Shown here: positions 36,145-45,320 of the stretch, piece by piece
Numbering within the stretch: position 1 is the first letter of the stretch
Layout: every line of letters begins with the position of its first letter
Assembly (NCBI GenBank): GCA_015143295.1
Contig: JABCRI010001355.1
Coordinates: 1 to 64,000, forward strand
DNA from: Tetracentron sinense
Taxonomy: Eukaryota > Streptophyta > Magnoliopsida > Trochodendrales > Trochodendraceae
Length of the DNA stretch: 64,000 nt
Reading direction: 5' to 3'
Notes under the pieces: generated by a model
What the model saw: only the letters and a program-made list of their open reading frames with translations
What the model was told of the DNA's origin: nothing
The model's database searches: none
Translations under genes and position numbers: made by a program

Positions 36145-36364
36145 ATCGATCGATCGGTGGTTAATACCGAGCGATCGGTCGCCTACCGAGCAACCAGTGT
36201 TTTGACCGATTGATTAAAAACATGCTCTCTGGAATTTTTCCCCATACAAAAAAGTGCACCAGTCGATAACTACCGATCGATCGGTTGTGGGCCGATCGAT
36301 CGCCAATATGGACCGAGCGATCGGTTATGGACCGATCGATCGCTCTCGTGACTGAACGATCGGT
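36145..36364 (-). promoter_or_regulatory. Nine phased 14-bp palindromes in solo LTR
   Basis: Units start at 36145, 36166, 36185 and 36205 (steps 21, 19, 20) and at 36272, 36291, 36312, 36331 and 36351 (steps 19, 21, 19, 20). The linker between the groups carries CCCCATACAAAAA and CAGTCGATAAC, the reverse complement of the linker in the SIRE and Tekay LTRs. Confidence 0.75.
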
Positions 36365-37412
36365 TCTCTGCAGGTTTTGACACTAAGTTCATTTTTCACC
36401 CATTCCTACTACTTGGACTTATCCTACTTCCCTTTTGACCTCTTCTAAACATGACTAGGACTTTTTCAAGGCTTATAGACATTATTAAATAATTTATTTA
36501 ATTAATTATAGCATTCTTGAAACAATTTTCAAAGTTTCAAATTCTCATTTCATGAAAATGGAGATTACAAAGGTATCATGCCTTGATACACATTCTAAGG
36601 CATATACAAAAAGTTCTAGGGTTCTATACCCTAACCATGGTTGACTTACCCCTTTAACCCTGATTAGTAACCCTAACTCTAGTTAAACTCTCTTTTGGCT
36701 TACCGGGCCTAAATCTTTTAACCTACCGGGCTCACCCTTGGCTTACCGGGCCCAACCTTATTACCCTCAATTGTGGTTAGCAATCCTAACCATGGTTAGT
36801 TTGACCCTTAACCCCAATTAGTAACCCTAACCTTGGTTAAATCCAACCTTGGCATACCGGGCCTAAATCAAGTCTACCAGACTTACCCCCTTGGCCTACC
36901 AAGCCTAATCCTAGTTTACCGGACTAATCCTTAGTCTGCCGAACTAACCCACGGCCTACCAGGCCTAAAACCTTACACTTGACCAACCCGTTCAACCAAA
37001 CCCTCGCCTCCGGACTAGATCCTTAGCCACCCTTGGTGCATACACACAGATCCCTTAGCCTTGGCACGGACTTATGTGCTAGAACTACAGTCTAATCTCA
37101 CCTTTATGAGTACGTAGGCAACCCAACCCAGGTTCGACCCGAGTTAACTTTCTCTTTCTTGGGTTAGTATTACTTTTAATACTTAGGCATTTGAATACAA
37201 CTTAACTTTAATTTGTCTTAAACCTAGAAAGTATGTAATCATTGTAAAATGAGCGTCTCGAAGTGCCTAACACCTCTCCCGTACTTAACCGAACCTCTTA
37301 CTTAGAACTCTCATGTAGACTAAGACCTTATCCACAACCCGGGGACTTATCCCTTCTGAATTAATAGGTGGTGACTCTCAACTTATACTCGTGAGTAAAC
37401 TCCGTGCTTACA

Positions 37413-38280
37413 GCTCTAGCGACTCTGTTGGGGAATGAAGAGTTCATCTTGGAACATAGGTTTAAGCTAAATAAACCTCAATTTTCTTCAAATGTCTAAG
37501 TATTTAACTTAATACTAATCATTTCATCTCTTTGGGTATATTGTGTATTACTCATATCATACATAACATAGTAGTGTAATGTTTTATTAAACCCAGTAGA
37601 GAGGCTTATTACGCTTACAACTGCTGCATGATCATTCTCAGTGTTAAAAGCTTAAATGTTTTGGAGGTCCGCGAAATTGCTCCTATTGGGTGATTACCCT
37701 CAGAGAAAGATTCTGAATGCTCCCACTTACACCAATTATCTCTTTTCAAGGAGTCACATATACGGTGTTAAGTAATCCCCATCCTTTTAGGAACACATTT
37801 GCATTACCCCACCAATCATATATAATGATTAGGCTAGGATATAGTCTACAAGCAGCCCACCCAAGGAGAATTACTCTAAACCCTAACCTGCTTGCGCCCT
37901 ATACCTGTCCCCAATCATAGTTGACTATCCGGGTACTTTTACCCTAATAAACACTCACTCAGGGACATGTAATGAGTCAAACTTATGTCTGTAATAAGAT
38001 AAATCCAACCCTACATCCCGACATAACAAATGGGGTTCAAATCCCAGGCAGATAGGTCTTTACAGGACCTATCCCTAACCTTGACCTGATAGGTCTCCGG
38101 TTCCCAACAACCCGGATAAAGTATGTCAGACCTCCGTCTGACTACCCTATCAGATCACATGTGTCCTGTCACACCCAATCAAAATCTGAAAAATAAAAAA
38201 AAATACAATCATCATCATCTTTGCATTTTCATTTGCATACATAGTACACTCACACATAGTCTATCCTTGCTCAGGTAGAT
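37413..38280 (+). other. TAT/Ogre leader with primer binding site
   Basis: TAGCGACTCTGTTGGGGA (37417-37434) lies 4 nt after the LTR end and matches the tRNA-Arg-type PBS described for Ogre elements. The remaining 850 nt is noncoding leader. Confidence 0.7.
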
Positions 38281-39976
38281 GGCAGATCCTTCAGGGATTG
38301 TTAATTAGGTCAATTGGTCAACCATCTCGGCCCGTTCATTTGATTTCACAGGCGGCATGTGACAACAACCTTCAGAAATCAATTGAAGCCCTCACTCAGA
38401 GACAGCGTCTCGCTTGGACTCAGTACTACAAAATGGGACCGTCTTAAACCTATACATGGTTAAACCAGACTTGCGCCTCATCGATGGTGCTATCCAGTGT
38501 TGTAACCCATCATATATGGTGTTCTATTTTGGTAAGAATGAACTGTGTACAACACTGGAAGAGATTCAGTGCATTCTGGGATTAACCATGGACGGCGAAG
38601 CCATAGTATCACGCTATAAGACAACATATCAGGTAGACCTCTCAAGGTTTTTGCATATCAAGCCTGCCTGCTTGCCGCATGGTCCTAACGGCTCTTATGA
38701 CCAGATACTTGTAGCTTATCTTAAAGATCAGTACCACCATAAATAGAACCCTGACACCTTGACAACTAAACTTTCCGGTCTCAACGCCTTTGCACTGATA
38801 GTCATGTCTTAGTTGGTATTCCAGAATTACCGCACCCTCCCCGACTCAATACTGGTAGGGATCATCGAGGACATGCGCAGCTCCGTAATAGTTGTACCCG
38901 TCATCTTTACAGAGCTTCTCAGGGCTCTCAACCAGGCAGCAGATTGTAAAAATTACATCTTCCATGCCAGCGCACCACTCTTGCATCTATGGCTAGTACG
39001 ACACCTACCTACAATCATCCTAGTACCTGCAGATCTCCATGATGCATACAGTCTACCTCGACAGATTTCTCAGAATCAGGGACAGATAGTGACCACGGAC
39101 GTTAAAACGCTCTACTAGCTTCTCCAAAGCCTATCAAATGAGAAGATCATATGACAATGCGAATGGCTAGTCCTGAAAAAGCTACCTCATGTTGTCATAA
39201 CTGGAAGACGATGCATGATCCTCGCCAATCTAACCGGCTCCGCAATTTATGCACCACTTTGAGTCCTTCGCCAGTTCGGACTCCCTCAACGTATCCCAGT
39301 GATAGACCGGTAGGAAAATGATTGTGTCAACTTTGCAGTGCACTCCGAAAACCTCACCCCTCGCTTCCAGTCAGGTTGGCGAAGCTCCAGAAGAGAACAA
39401 TTGCCAGACTTCGTGGTTACAATTGGACCACCAACTAACTCAGCACACCAACTTTGGGTGGAAGATCCAAACATTCCATCCAGTATGCTAACACCAAGGA
39501 AACTGCCCATACCAGTCTCAGCTCCATCAAGAGGAACCATACCCATAGCTGAGACGGTAGTTCCCTGGAGAGACATATTCCTAGAGAGAGCTCTAGATTC
39601 AGCAGAAAGAGAGGGCTACGGAAGGCCCAACAAGCATTCAGATAACAAGAAGCGGAGCTGAACCATGAACTCCAAGCTATGTAGGGATAGCTTGAGCAGC
39701 TCAAGCATACAGTCTAAACTCTCCAGAAGAGACGCAGAGACGACGCTAAAGAGACAAACATCATCAAGAGCCAACTGCATTTCTACCAAGAGCAGCTTGA
39801 CAGTGCAAAGGTTGAGATGACCAACCGGATCTGACCATTCGGATTCCAAATGTTCAATGCTAATGAGGCAATTGACAACATAGAGGTTAAGGTCACATCT
39901 CTCCAACAACAAATCATGGACCTTAACAGTTTGCTCCGGCCACTTGACTTCGCCATCCCTAACGGACCTGCCTAGG
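38281..39976 (+). pseudogene. Ogre-type ORF1 upstream of gag, decayed
   Basis: Open pieces show LRLIDGAIQCCNPSYMVF, YFGKNELCTTLEEIQCILGL (38414-38746), IFTELLRALNQAADCKNYI (38813-39118), and a glutamine-rich, probably coiled-coil end with VTSLQQQIMDLNSLLRPLDF near 39890-39950. The first part resembles the DUF7745-type domain found in ORFs preceding gag in TAT/Ogre elements. The function is unknown. Broken in several places. Confidence 0.65.
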
Positions 39977-40080
39977 ATCGAGTCTTTTATTTTTTTGAGT
40001 CACACAATCTTGTATCTCACTAGCATACATCAATAAAAAATCCTTTCTAACATCTTCTTTCTTGCACATCATGTATATTT

Positions 40081-40370
40081 ATGTTTAGCCGTTACATTCT
40101 TTTTAGTTGCATGAGCCGACCCATGACTCGCTCTATGACTGTAATTCTCCTAGAAGCAGCAGCCAGAAACCCAGTTCTGATTGAAGTACCAGTCACGAAA
40201 AGAGCATCCAATACCGCCTATTTTGATAGTCAATCGGAATCAATAGCAGAACCCTCCGATCAGCATCAAAGAACCAATGAGATCCTACAGTCTCACAATC
40301 AGGACATCACGACCATACAAGCTAAGTTAGATAGTGTTCTGGAATCCCTGAAGATTCTTACAAAAACATC
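40081..40370 (+). pseudogene. TAT/Ogre gag N-terminal fragment
   Basis: The translation holds RPMTRSMT, a hydrophilic stretch and a coiled-coil-like segment with HNQDITTIQAKLDSVLESLK, as expected at the start of a TAT-type gag. Similarity stops near 40370. Fossil fragment. Confidence 0.5.
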
Positions 40371-41090
40371 CTCATTCGAAAATTTTGAGTGTTTGACTCA
40401 TAAATTAGACTATGTTTAATAATTATTTTTCCATTGTAGGTTATGTTCTTTTTTTGGTAAGATAAGATATAATAGATTAAGCATTTCAAAATCATATACT
40501 ATTTTAGCTTAATTAAATGGTACTATTCTATAGGTTATTGGTGAGATTTATACTTGTTTTGTTAAATAATTTTATATCATAATATCAATTTTAAATTATT
40601 ATGAAATATTATTTAGTGATGAAATCCTAGGCCAGTCCATAATTATATTAAGATAAAATGTACATGTTCCATTTGACTATCCAAAAGGAATAATGAAATG
40701 GAACAATGTGGATATTGCCTCAGCCGGCCTCTATACGAGATACAATTACTCATTGCATGTACTTAACTCATTAAATGCCCTGCTTGATTATTATTATTAT
40801 TAAATATGTATACATTAAATTAAATATCTATTATATGTATTTATGTATTTAAGTATGCTAAGCAAATTATTATATTAATAATTTATTATATGTTGTTAAG
40901 CATGTTAAGTATCAAAAAAAAGTTTTGATCTTGTTTGATAATTTGAAATAAAATAATTTAGTATAATTATGAACTGAGTAAAGCTTGAATTAATAGTTTT
41001 GTTCAAAAAAATGATCTCAACAAGAATAGTGAAGCCCAACTGAGCTTGATCACTTTTGTAACTTAGCGAGTCGAGTTTGAACACCATACT
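40371..41090. other. AT-rich unassigned sequence
   Basis: About 720 bp, strongly AT-rich and without genes, separate the TAT gag fragment from the next LTR. ATTATTATTATTA runs occur near 40790 and TTAAGTATGCTAAGCA-like phrases near 40845-40920. I recognise no element ends. Confidence 0.4.
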
Positions 41091-41418
41091 TGTAACGCCC
41101 CAAAATAACCCTAGGACTTAGGATACTTTGGCGACGTGACCTAACCTTAAATCAACCTGCAAAACACCCACAGATCATATACAATAGAGGATAACAGCGG
41201 AAGCATAATGTAGAGCCCCGAACTTTTGACATTTATGCATGACACTTTCGTTTCCATTTTACCTTTAAAGAGAAATAATTAATAAATAAGGAAGAAATTG
41301 GAAATTCCGAAACGCCAGAAATGTTCGTTTTTGAAGTACGAACCCAACGCAAGTTGAATCGTCAAAATCGGACGAACGAGTCAAAAGATATGGCCAAAAC
41401 AGTCTGGACCTGCAGGCA

Positions 41419-41602
41419 ACCGATCGCTCGGTCCATGGAGCGATCGATCGGTCCAAAACCGATCGCTCGGAGGCTATCGACTGGTCAAGATTTTTGTATG
41501 GGGAAATTTTCCAGAGAGTGAAACTTTAACCGATCGCTCGGTTATGAAACCGATCGATCGGTAGGCAACCGATCGATCGGTCATTAACACCGATCGCTCG
41601 GT
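41419..41602 (+). promoter_or_regulatory. Seven phased 14-bp palindromes in Tekay 5' LTR
   Basis: Units start at 41419, 41439, 41458, then 41529, 41549, 41568 and 41589, with steps of 20 and 19, then 20, 19 and 21. Most read ACCGATCGCTCGGT or ACCGATCGATCGGT, the latter a perfect palindrome. The linker between the groups contains GGCTATCGACTGGTC and TTTTGTATGGGG. Confidence 0.8.
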
Positions 41603-42631
41603 ACTCGCGTTTTTGCAGAAAATTTAGTAAGGGTGTTTTAGTCTTTTGGGCAGTTTACTCTTACCTTAAGAGTCTTGCCCGAGCCTTTAGGGCTTATTTA
41701 CAATACTTAGAAGATTGAGAGCTAAGGAGAGGAGAAGAAGGCGATCCCTAACCTAGGGTTTGATTTTTGGAGGAGAAATCAAAGGGTTGTGAACCCACAA
41801 TCATCCTCAAGCTCATTTTCTTCAAGATCAAGGTTCAAACTCGTGTGGAGCATTTTTCCCAAGCTAGGGCAGCATCTACACGCACGTTTTTGGAGGAGTT
41901 TTCTTCCTCATTGATCAAGGTCGGTACTTCTTACTACCCTCCTAGTTATAGCTTCCTTTTTCCTTTGTTTCTTTTTGTTTTCCTTCATTTATATATTTTA
42001 TGTGATTGGTGGTATGAATGGTGAATGGAGATGGATGTTGGCGAATGGATGCCGTGTGGATGATGTGATGAACGAATGGGAAAGGGCATTGTACCAATAA
42101 TGAACATACAAGTGTGATGTGAGCATAACCCACCTAGAAAAGCATGATCTAGGTTTAAGTGAATAATGAACATACCCCATGTTTGATGAAATGCCAAGGT
42201 GAACAAAATAAATGATAAATTAAGGGAACCCATGCTTAATTGCTCTTGAAATTGTTAGGGTTCATGATAGTGTGTTTCTTACATTTCTTAAAATGCGTAG
42301 ATTATTACTCGCTTAAATTGTTATATGATATGCTTTGTGAATTACCCCAAATTGCTATATTTAATTCCAAATGCAAGTATGCACACGATCTCACGAGCAC
42401 GCATGAAATGACGTGATTTACCGATGTTTTAAGTATGGGGCGTAGAGGTGGGGCATATCCTAAGATATGTTTCACTTCGCTTTTGACAAGGGCAAGACAA
42501 TCATGCATTTCATAGGGAAAGGTCTCCCATCCCCTCGCATGACATGCATAGCATCGCATGACACGCATAGCATAGCATGGCATGACATGCATAGCATAGC
42601 ATGGCATGACACGCATAACTCTGCATGGCAT

Positions 42632-42845
42632 CACATTCCGCATGGATGCTAGTTGCGACGGGCTATGAACGGTAACTAGGCATTCACATTCCGCATGGAT
42701 GCTAGTTGCGACGGGCTATGAACGGCAACTAGGCATTCACATTCCGCATGGATGCTAGTTGCGACGGGCTATGAACGGCAACTAGGCATACCCATCTGCA
42801 TATAGGGTACTAGTTGTGACGGACTATGAACGGCAACTAGGCATG
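42632..42845 (+). repeat. 53-nt tandem repeat in Tekay 5' LTR
   Basis: Units start at 42632, 42685 and 42738 (step 53), with a fourth diverged unit up to 42845. Each carries GGATGCTAGTTGCGACGGGC, TATGAACGG and CAACTAGGCAT. The arms CTAGTTGC and GCAACTAG of each unit are inverted repeats. Confidence 0.85.
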
Positions 42846-43553
42846 TGAACATGTTTAAATTATGAAAATGCAAGCATGACAAGCATGACACGGTTAACAA
42901 GTTCCTAATCACGAAAAAGGGTATTTCAAGTCAAGTTAAGTGCACGATGTTTTCAAGGGTTTTATCAGTCTTTCTGAATGCAAGCATGAATATAAATTGC
43001 TTTACTTCCTTGTATGATATAAATTGTTCCTGTTCTATATATGCAACTTGCTTCCTACTATCTGTATGCTATCTGTATGCTATGACTGTTGGTTAGTGCT
43101 TAGTACCCGCTGAGTATTCCATGCTCAGCCGTACTTCTTATGTCGGCAGGTGATGGCGGAGCAGCTGCTCCATTTGATATCTGTGCTCCGAGCCCTTGGG
43201 TGGAGGAGGAGTACGTCGAGGAGCCTTTGGAGGAACCTCCCGTAGAGGGTTACCATTAGGTGGTTGTAGATTCTGAGTGAATAGCTGTGGGTGAGATGAG
43301 AGATATACATTCATGTATTTTGGCGGGTCTGTCCGCACCTTCTTTTGGTTACTTTTTGTATAAACTTGGATTTGCTTATGTATATTCATAGAGGTTTGGT
43401 TAGACTTTCGCTGTGTTTTATAGTTATGTTCCGCTATATTGTCCTCTATGGTATATGCTCTGTGGGTTTTGCAGGTTAGTTGTCAACTAAGTCATGATTA
43501 GTCGTCCAAAGTTCGCTCTAACTACTAGGGTGGGTTTTGGGTCGCGACAGAAG

Positions 43554-43565
43554 TGGTATCAGAGC
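43554..43565 (+). other. Primer binding site, initiator tRNA-Met type
   Basis: TGGTATCAGAGC starts 5 nt after the LTR end and is the standard plant tRNA-Met PBS. Confidence 0.9.
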
Positions 43566-43898
43566 TTAGGCTTTAGGTCTCTAGGGTCACTTAGAATCTT
43601 ATACCACGGCTTGACAAGAGCACAAGTTAGGAAGGAAGTGAGTCGGGAACGAGTCTGGTTCCAAGTGTAAGACTAAACTTTAGTCTTAGTCTAAAATGGT
43701 TGCTTTAACCAAGTACGGGTCCTAGGTACGCTAGAACACTAAAGTATAAGTATATTGTGATGAATACTCTGATGACTTGATGTGATGTATATTAGTATTA
43801 TACAACTAATACAAATTGAATTATTGTGAAATAGTATTGAAATAAACTGTGGTTTCAAGTGAGACTCATGTGGTGCTATTATTCTCAGGACTTTAGTC
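43566..43898 (+). other. Tekay leader
   Basis: About 330 nt of noncoding, partly AT-rich sequence between PBS and gag. No RNA gene seen. Confidence 0.7.
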
Positions 43899-45158
43899 AT
43901 GAGGTGGGGCACACGGGGTCGTGGACCACATACCAGAGCTTCCTCTTCTTCACGGGATGAGGATGAGCAGCCGGACCTCTCTCAGGTCTTAGGCTCTATT
44001 GCTGAGACACTCGCCATCCTGGCGGCTCGGCAAACTATACCGGCATCAGCGGCACCTACTCCACCGCCTGGAGCTCCAGTACATCGTACAGCTGGAGTTG
44101 AGGCATTCCGGAGATTGAGGCCTCCATCCTTCCATGCGAGTGTGGACCCTCTTGCTGCGGAGGCTTGGATCCTCCAGGTTGAGAAAATATTTGCGGTGCT
44201 CTCTCCTACAGAGGAAGAGAAAGTAGCATGGGCAGTTTTCATGCTAGAAGGTGAAGCCCACCATTGGTGGTTGTCCGCATTGAGGACACGGGACTTGACC
44301 ATGCAAGGTCAACCTTGGACTTGGGAGGAGTTCAAAGATACTTTTTACAAGAAGTATTTTCCGATCGGTGCACGGGAAAAGAAAGAGAGAGAATTCATCA
44401 ACCTTGAGCAAGGTTCGATGTCTGTGGCCGCTTATGAGGCCAAGTTCTCGGAGCTATCACGCTTCGCGACACATATGATTGCCACCGAGGCAATGAAGGC
44501 GAGGAGGTTTGAGCAAGGGCTCAAGGATGTCATCATGGAGAAAGTGTCGGTTTTCAGGCACGCCACTTACGCCGAAGTAGTGGATAAGGCCTTATTGGTT
44601 GAGGCCAATTCTGAAGCAGTGTCTAAGAAGAGAGAGTTGGCGAGAGGCCAAGCCAGTAGTTCAGCACCTCCAGAGAGGCGGGCTCGTGCCGGCCCTTATC
44701 AGTATACATGGCCAGCACCACCGATGAGGCCGACTTATGCGGCCCCAGCACCACGGCAGTACGTGCCACAGGCACCTCGACCTCAGGCTCTCCTGGCCCC
44801 ATGGCCAGTTGCACCTCAGGTGGCGAGATATGCTCCACCTCAGGCCCCTCCTACCCGCACACACGAGGCCTGCCCTTCATGCGGCCGAAGGCACCCAGCC
44901 GGGGATTGCCTAAGAGCATCAGGTGGATGTTTTCACTGTGGTCGCCAGGGCCACGTGATCAGGGATTGCCCTACCCGGCATTTACCAGGCCAGTCTCAGG
45001 GGATTAGGCCACCAGCACGCCCAGCAGGATCATATCAGGCGTCATCTCAGACTACCCGGTCTACACCTCAGTCTCGCCTGGCGAACCAGGGGCGAGTTTT
45101 TGCCTTGACAGAGGGTGATGCACTTGCATCTGACGATGTGGTGCAAGGTACGCGTTAG
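43899..45158 (+). CDS. gag: Tekay Gag
   Basis: 419 codons from the first in-frame ATG. A retrotransposon gag (capsid) domain spans about residues 65-230, with EAWILQVEKIFAVL, WAVFMLEGEAHHWW and FINLEQGSMSVAAYEAKFSE. A proline- and alanine-rich stretch follows, then two zinc knuckles: CPSCGRRHPAGDC (about 325-337) and CFHCGRQGHVIRDC (about 345-358), the second a canonical CX2CX4HX4C. Gag forms the cytoplasmic particle and packages RNA. The N-terminal RGRGPHTRASSSSRDEDE region is probably disordered. It looks whole. Confidence 0.92.
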   Translation: MRWGTRGRGPHTRASSSSRDEDEQPDLSQVLGSIAETLAILAARQTIPASAAPTPPPGAPVHRTAGVEAFRRLRPPSFHASVDPLAAEAWILQVEKIFAVLSPTEEEKVAWAVFMLEGEAHHWWLSALRTRDLTMQGQPWTWEEFKDTFYKKYFPIGAREKKEREFINLEQGSMSVAAYEAKFSELSRFATHMIATEAMKARRFEQGLKDVIMEKVSVFRHATYAEVVDKALLVEANSEAVSKKRELARGQASSSAPPERRARAGPYQYTWPAPPMRPTYAAPAPRQYVPQAPRPQALLAPWPVAPQVARYAPPQAPPTRTHEACPSCGRRHPAGDCLRASGGCFHCGRQGHVIRDCPTRHLPGQSQGIRPPARPAGSYQASSQTTRSTPQSRLANQGRVFALTEGDALASDDVVQGTR

Positions 45159-45320
45159 GAGTTATTTTCCTTATTCGTGATTGTTATGTTATGTTTTATT
45201 CCTTGTGTACATAGTTGGTATGCTATATATATATATATATATACCTACGTGTATACACTGTTGAGGCTTGAATTGACGTAACTAGCTAAAATTTCAGGAA
45301 CCCTACTAGTCAATGAGTAT
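45159..45320 (+). other. Spacer between Tekay gag and pol, with TA repeat
   Basis: About 160 nt of AT-rich noncoding sequence containing a (TA)n microsatellite (about 45222-45242). Most Tekay elements are described with gag and pol in one long frame. Some plant Ty3 elements, notably Ogre, are known to splice within the gag-pol region. How pol is expressed here cannot be told from sequence alone. Confidence 0.5.

Larger units (their letters stand above)
34300..36628 (-). repeat. Solo LTR, Tekay-related, with CCCTA target duplication
   Basis: It is 2329 bp, flanked by CCCTA at 34295-34299 and 36629-36633. Both ends align to the reverse complement of the Tekay LTR at 41209-43549 (ATGACCCAAAACCCACCCTA on the left, AAAAGTTCTAGGGTTCTATA on the right). 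The terminal TG..CA has become TA..TA, consistent with cytosine deamination. It contains nine phased palindromes and a 39-nt tandem repeat. Confidence 0.9.
31004..37412 (+). repeat. 5' LTR of TAT/Ogre element 2 with two nested solo LTRs
   Basis: It starts TGTAAGCAC and ends GTGCTTACA, a perfect 9-bp terminal inverted repeat, and is directly followed by a PBS. Subtracting the nested LTRs and their target duplications leaves about 2.64 kb, equal to the LTR at 19156-21761. Shared contents are the telomere-like start, TAACCATGGTTA palindromes, 27-nt hairpins and CTACCGG text near 36700-36960. Confidence 0.85.
31004..40370 (+). mobile_element. Ty3 TAT/Ogre-type element 2, 5' part
   Basis: Present are a 5' LTR (31004-37412) enlarged by two nested solo LTRs, a tRNA-Arg-type primer binding site, a leader, an ORF upstream of gag (an Ogre feature) and the beginning of gag. 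Homology ends near 40370 in AT-rich sequence, and no pol or 3' LTR is seen. The coding part is broken. Two later solo-LTR insertions show that it is old. Confidence 0.75.
41209..43549 (+). repeat. 5' LTR of the Tekay element
   Basis: It starts TGTAGAGCCCC and ends GTCGCGACA. Contents in order: the shared CGTCAAAATCGGACGAACGA block (41333-41400, complement of the block in other LTRs), seven phased palindromes, a likely R/leader region from about 41680, short GCATAGCATGACA-type repeats (42538-42620), and a 53-nt tandem repeat. I see no strong TATA box. Confidence 0.95.

Noticed and set aside
43554-43565. tRNA-Met gene
   Set aside because: Only the 12-nt complement to the tRNA 3' end is present, next to an LTR: a primer binding site, not a tRNA gene.
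44708-45007. 99-codon frame inside gag
   Set aside because: Out-of-frame shadow of the proline-rich and zinc-knuckle part of Tekay gag.
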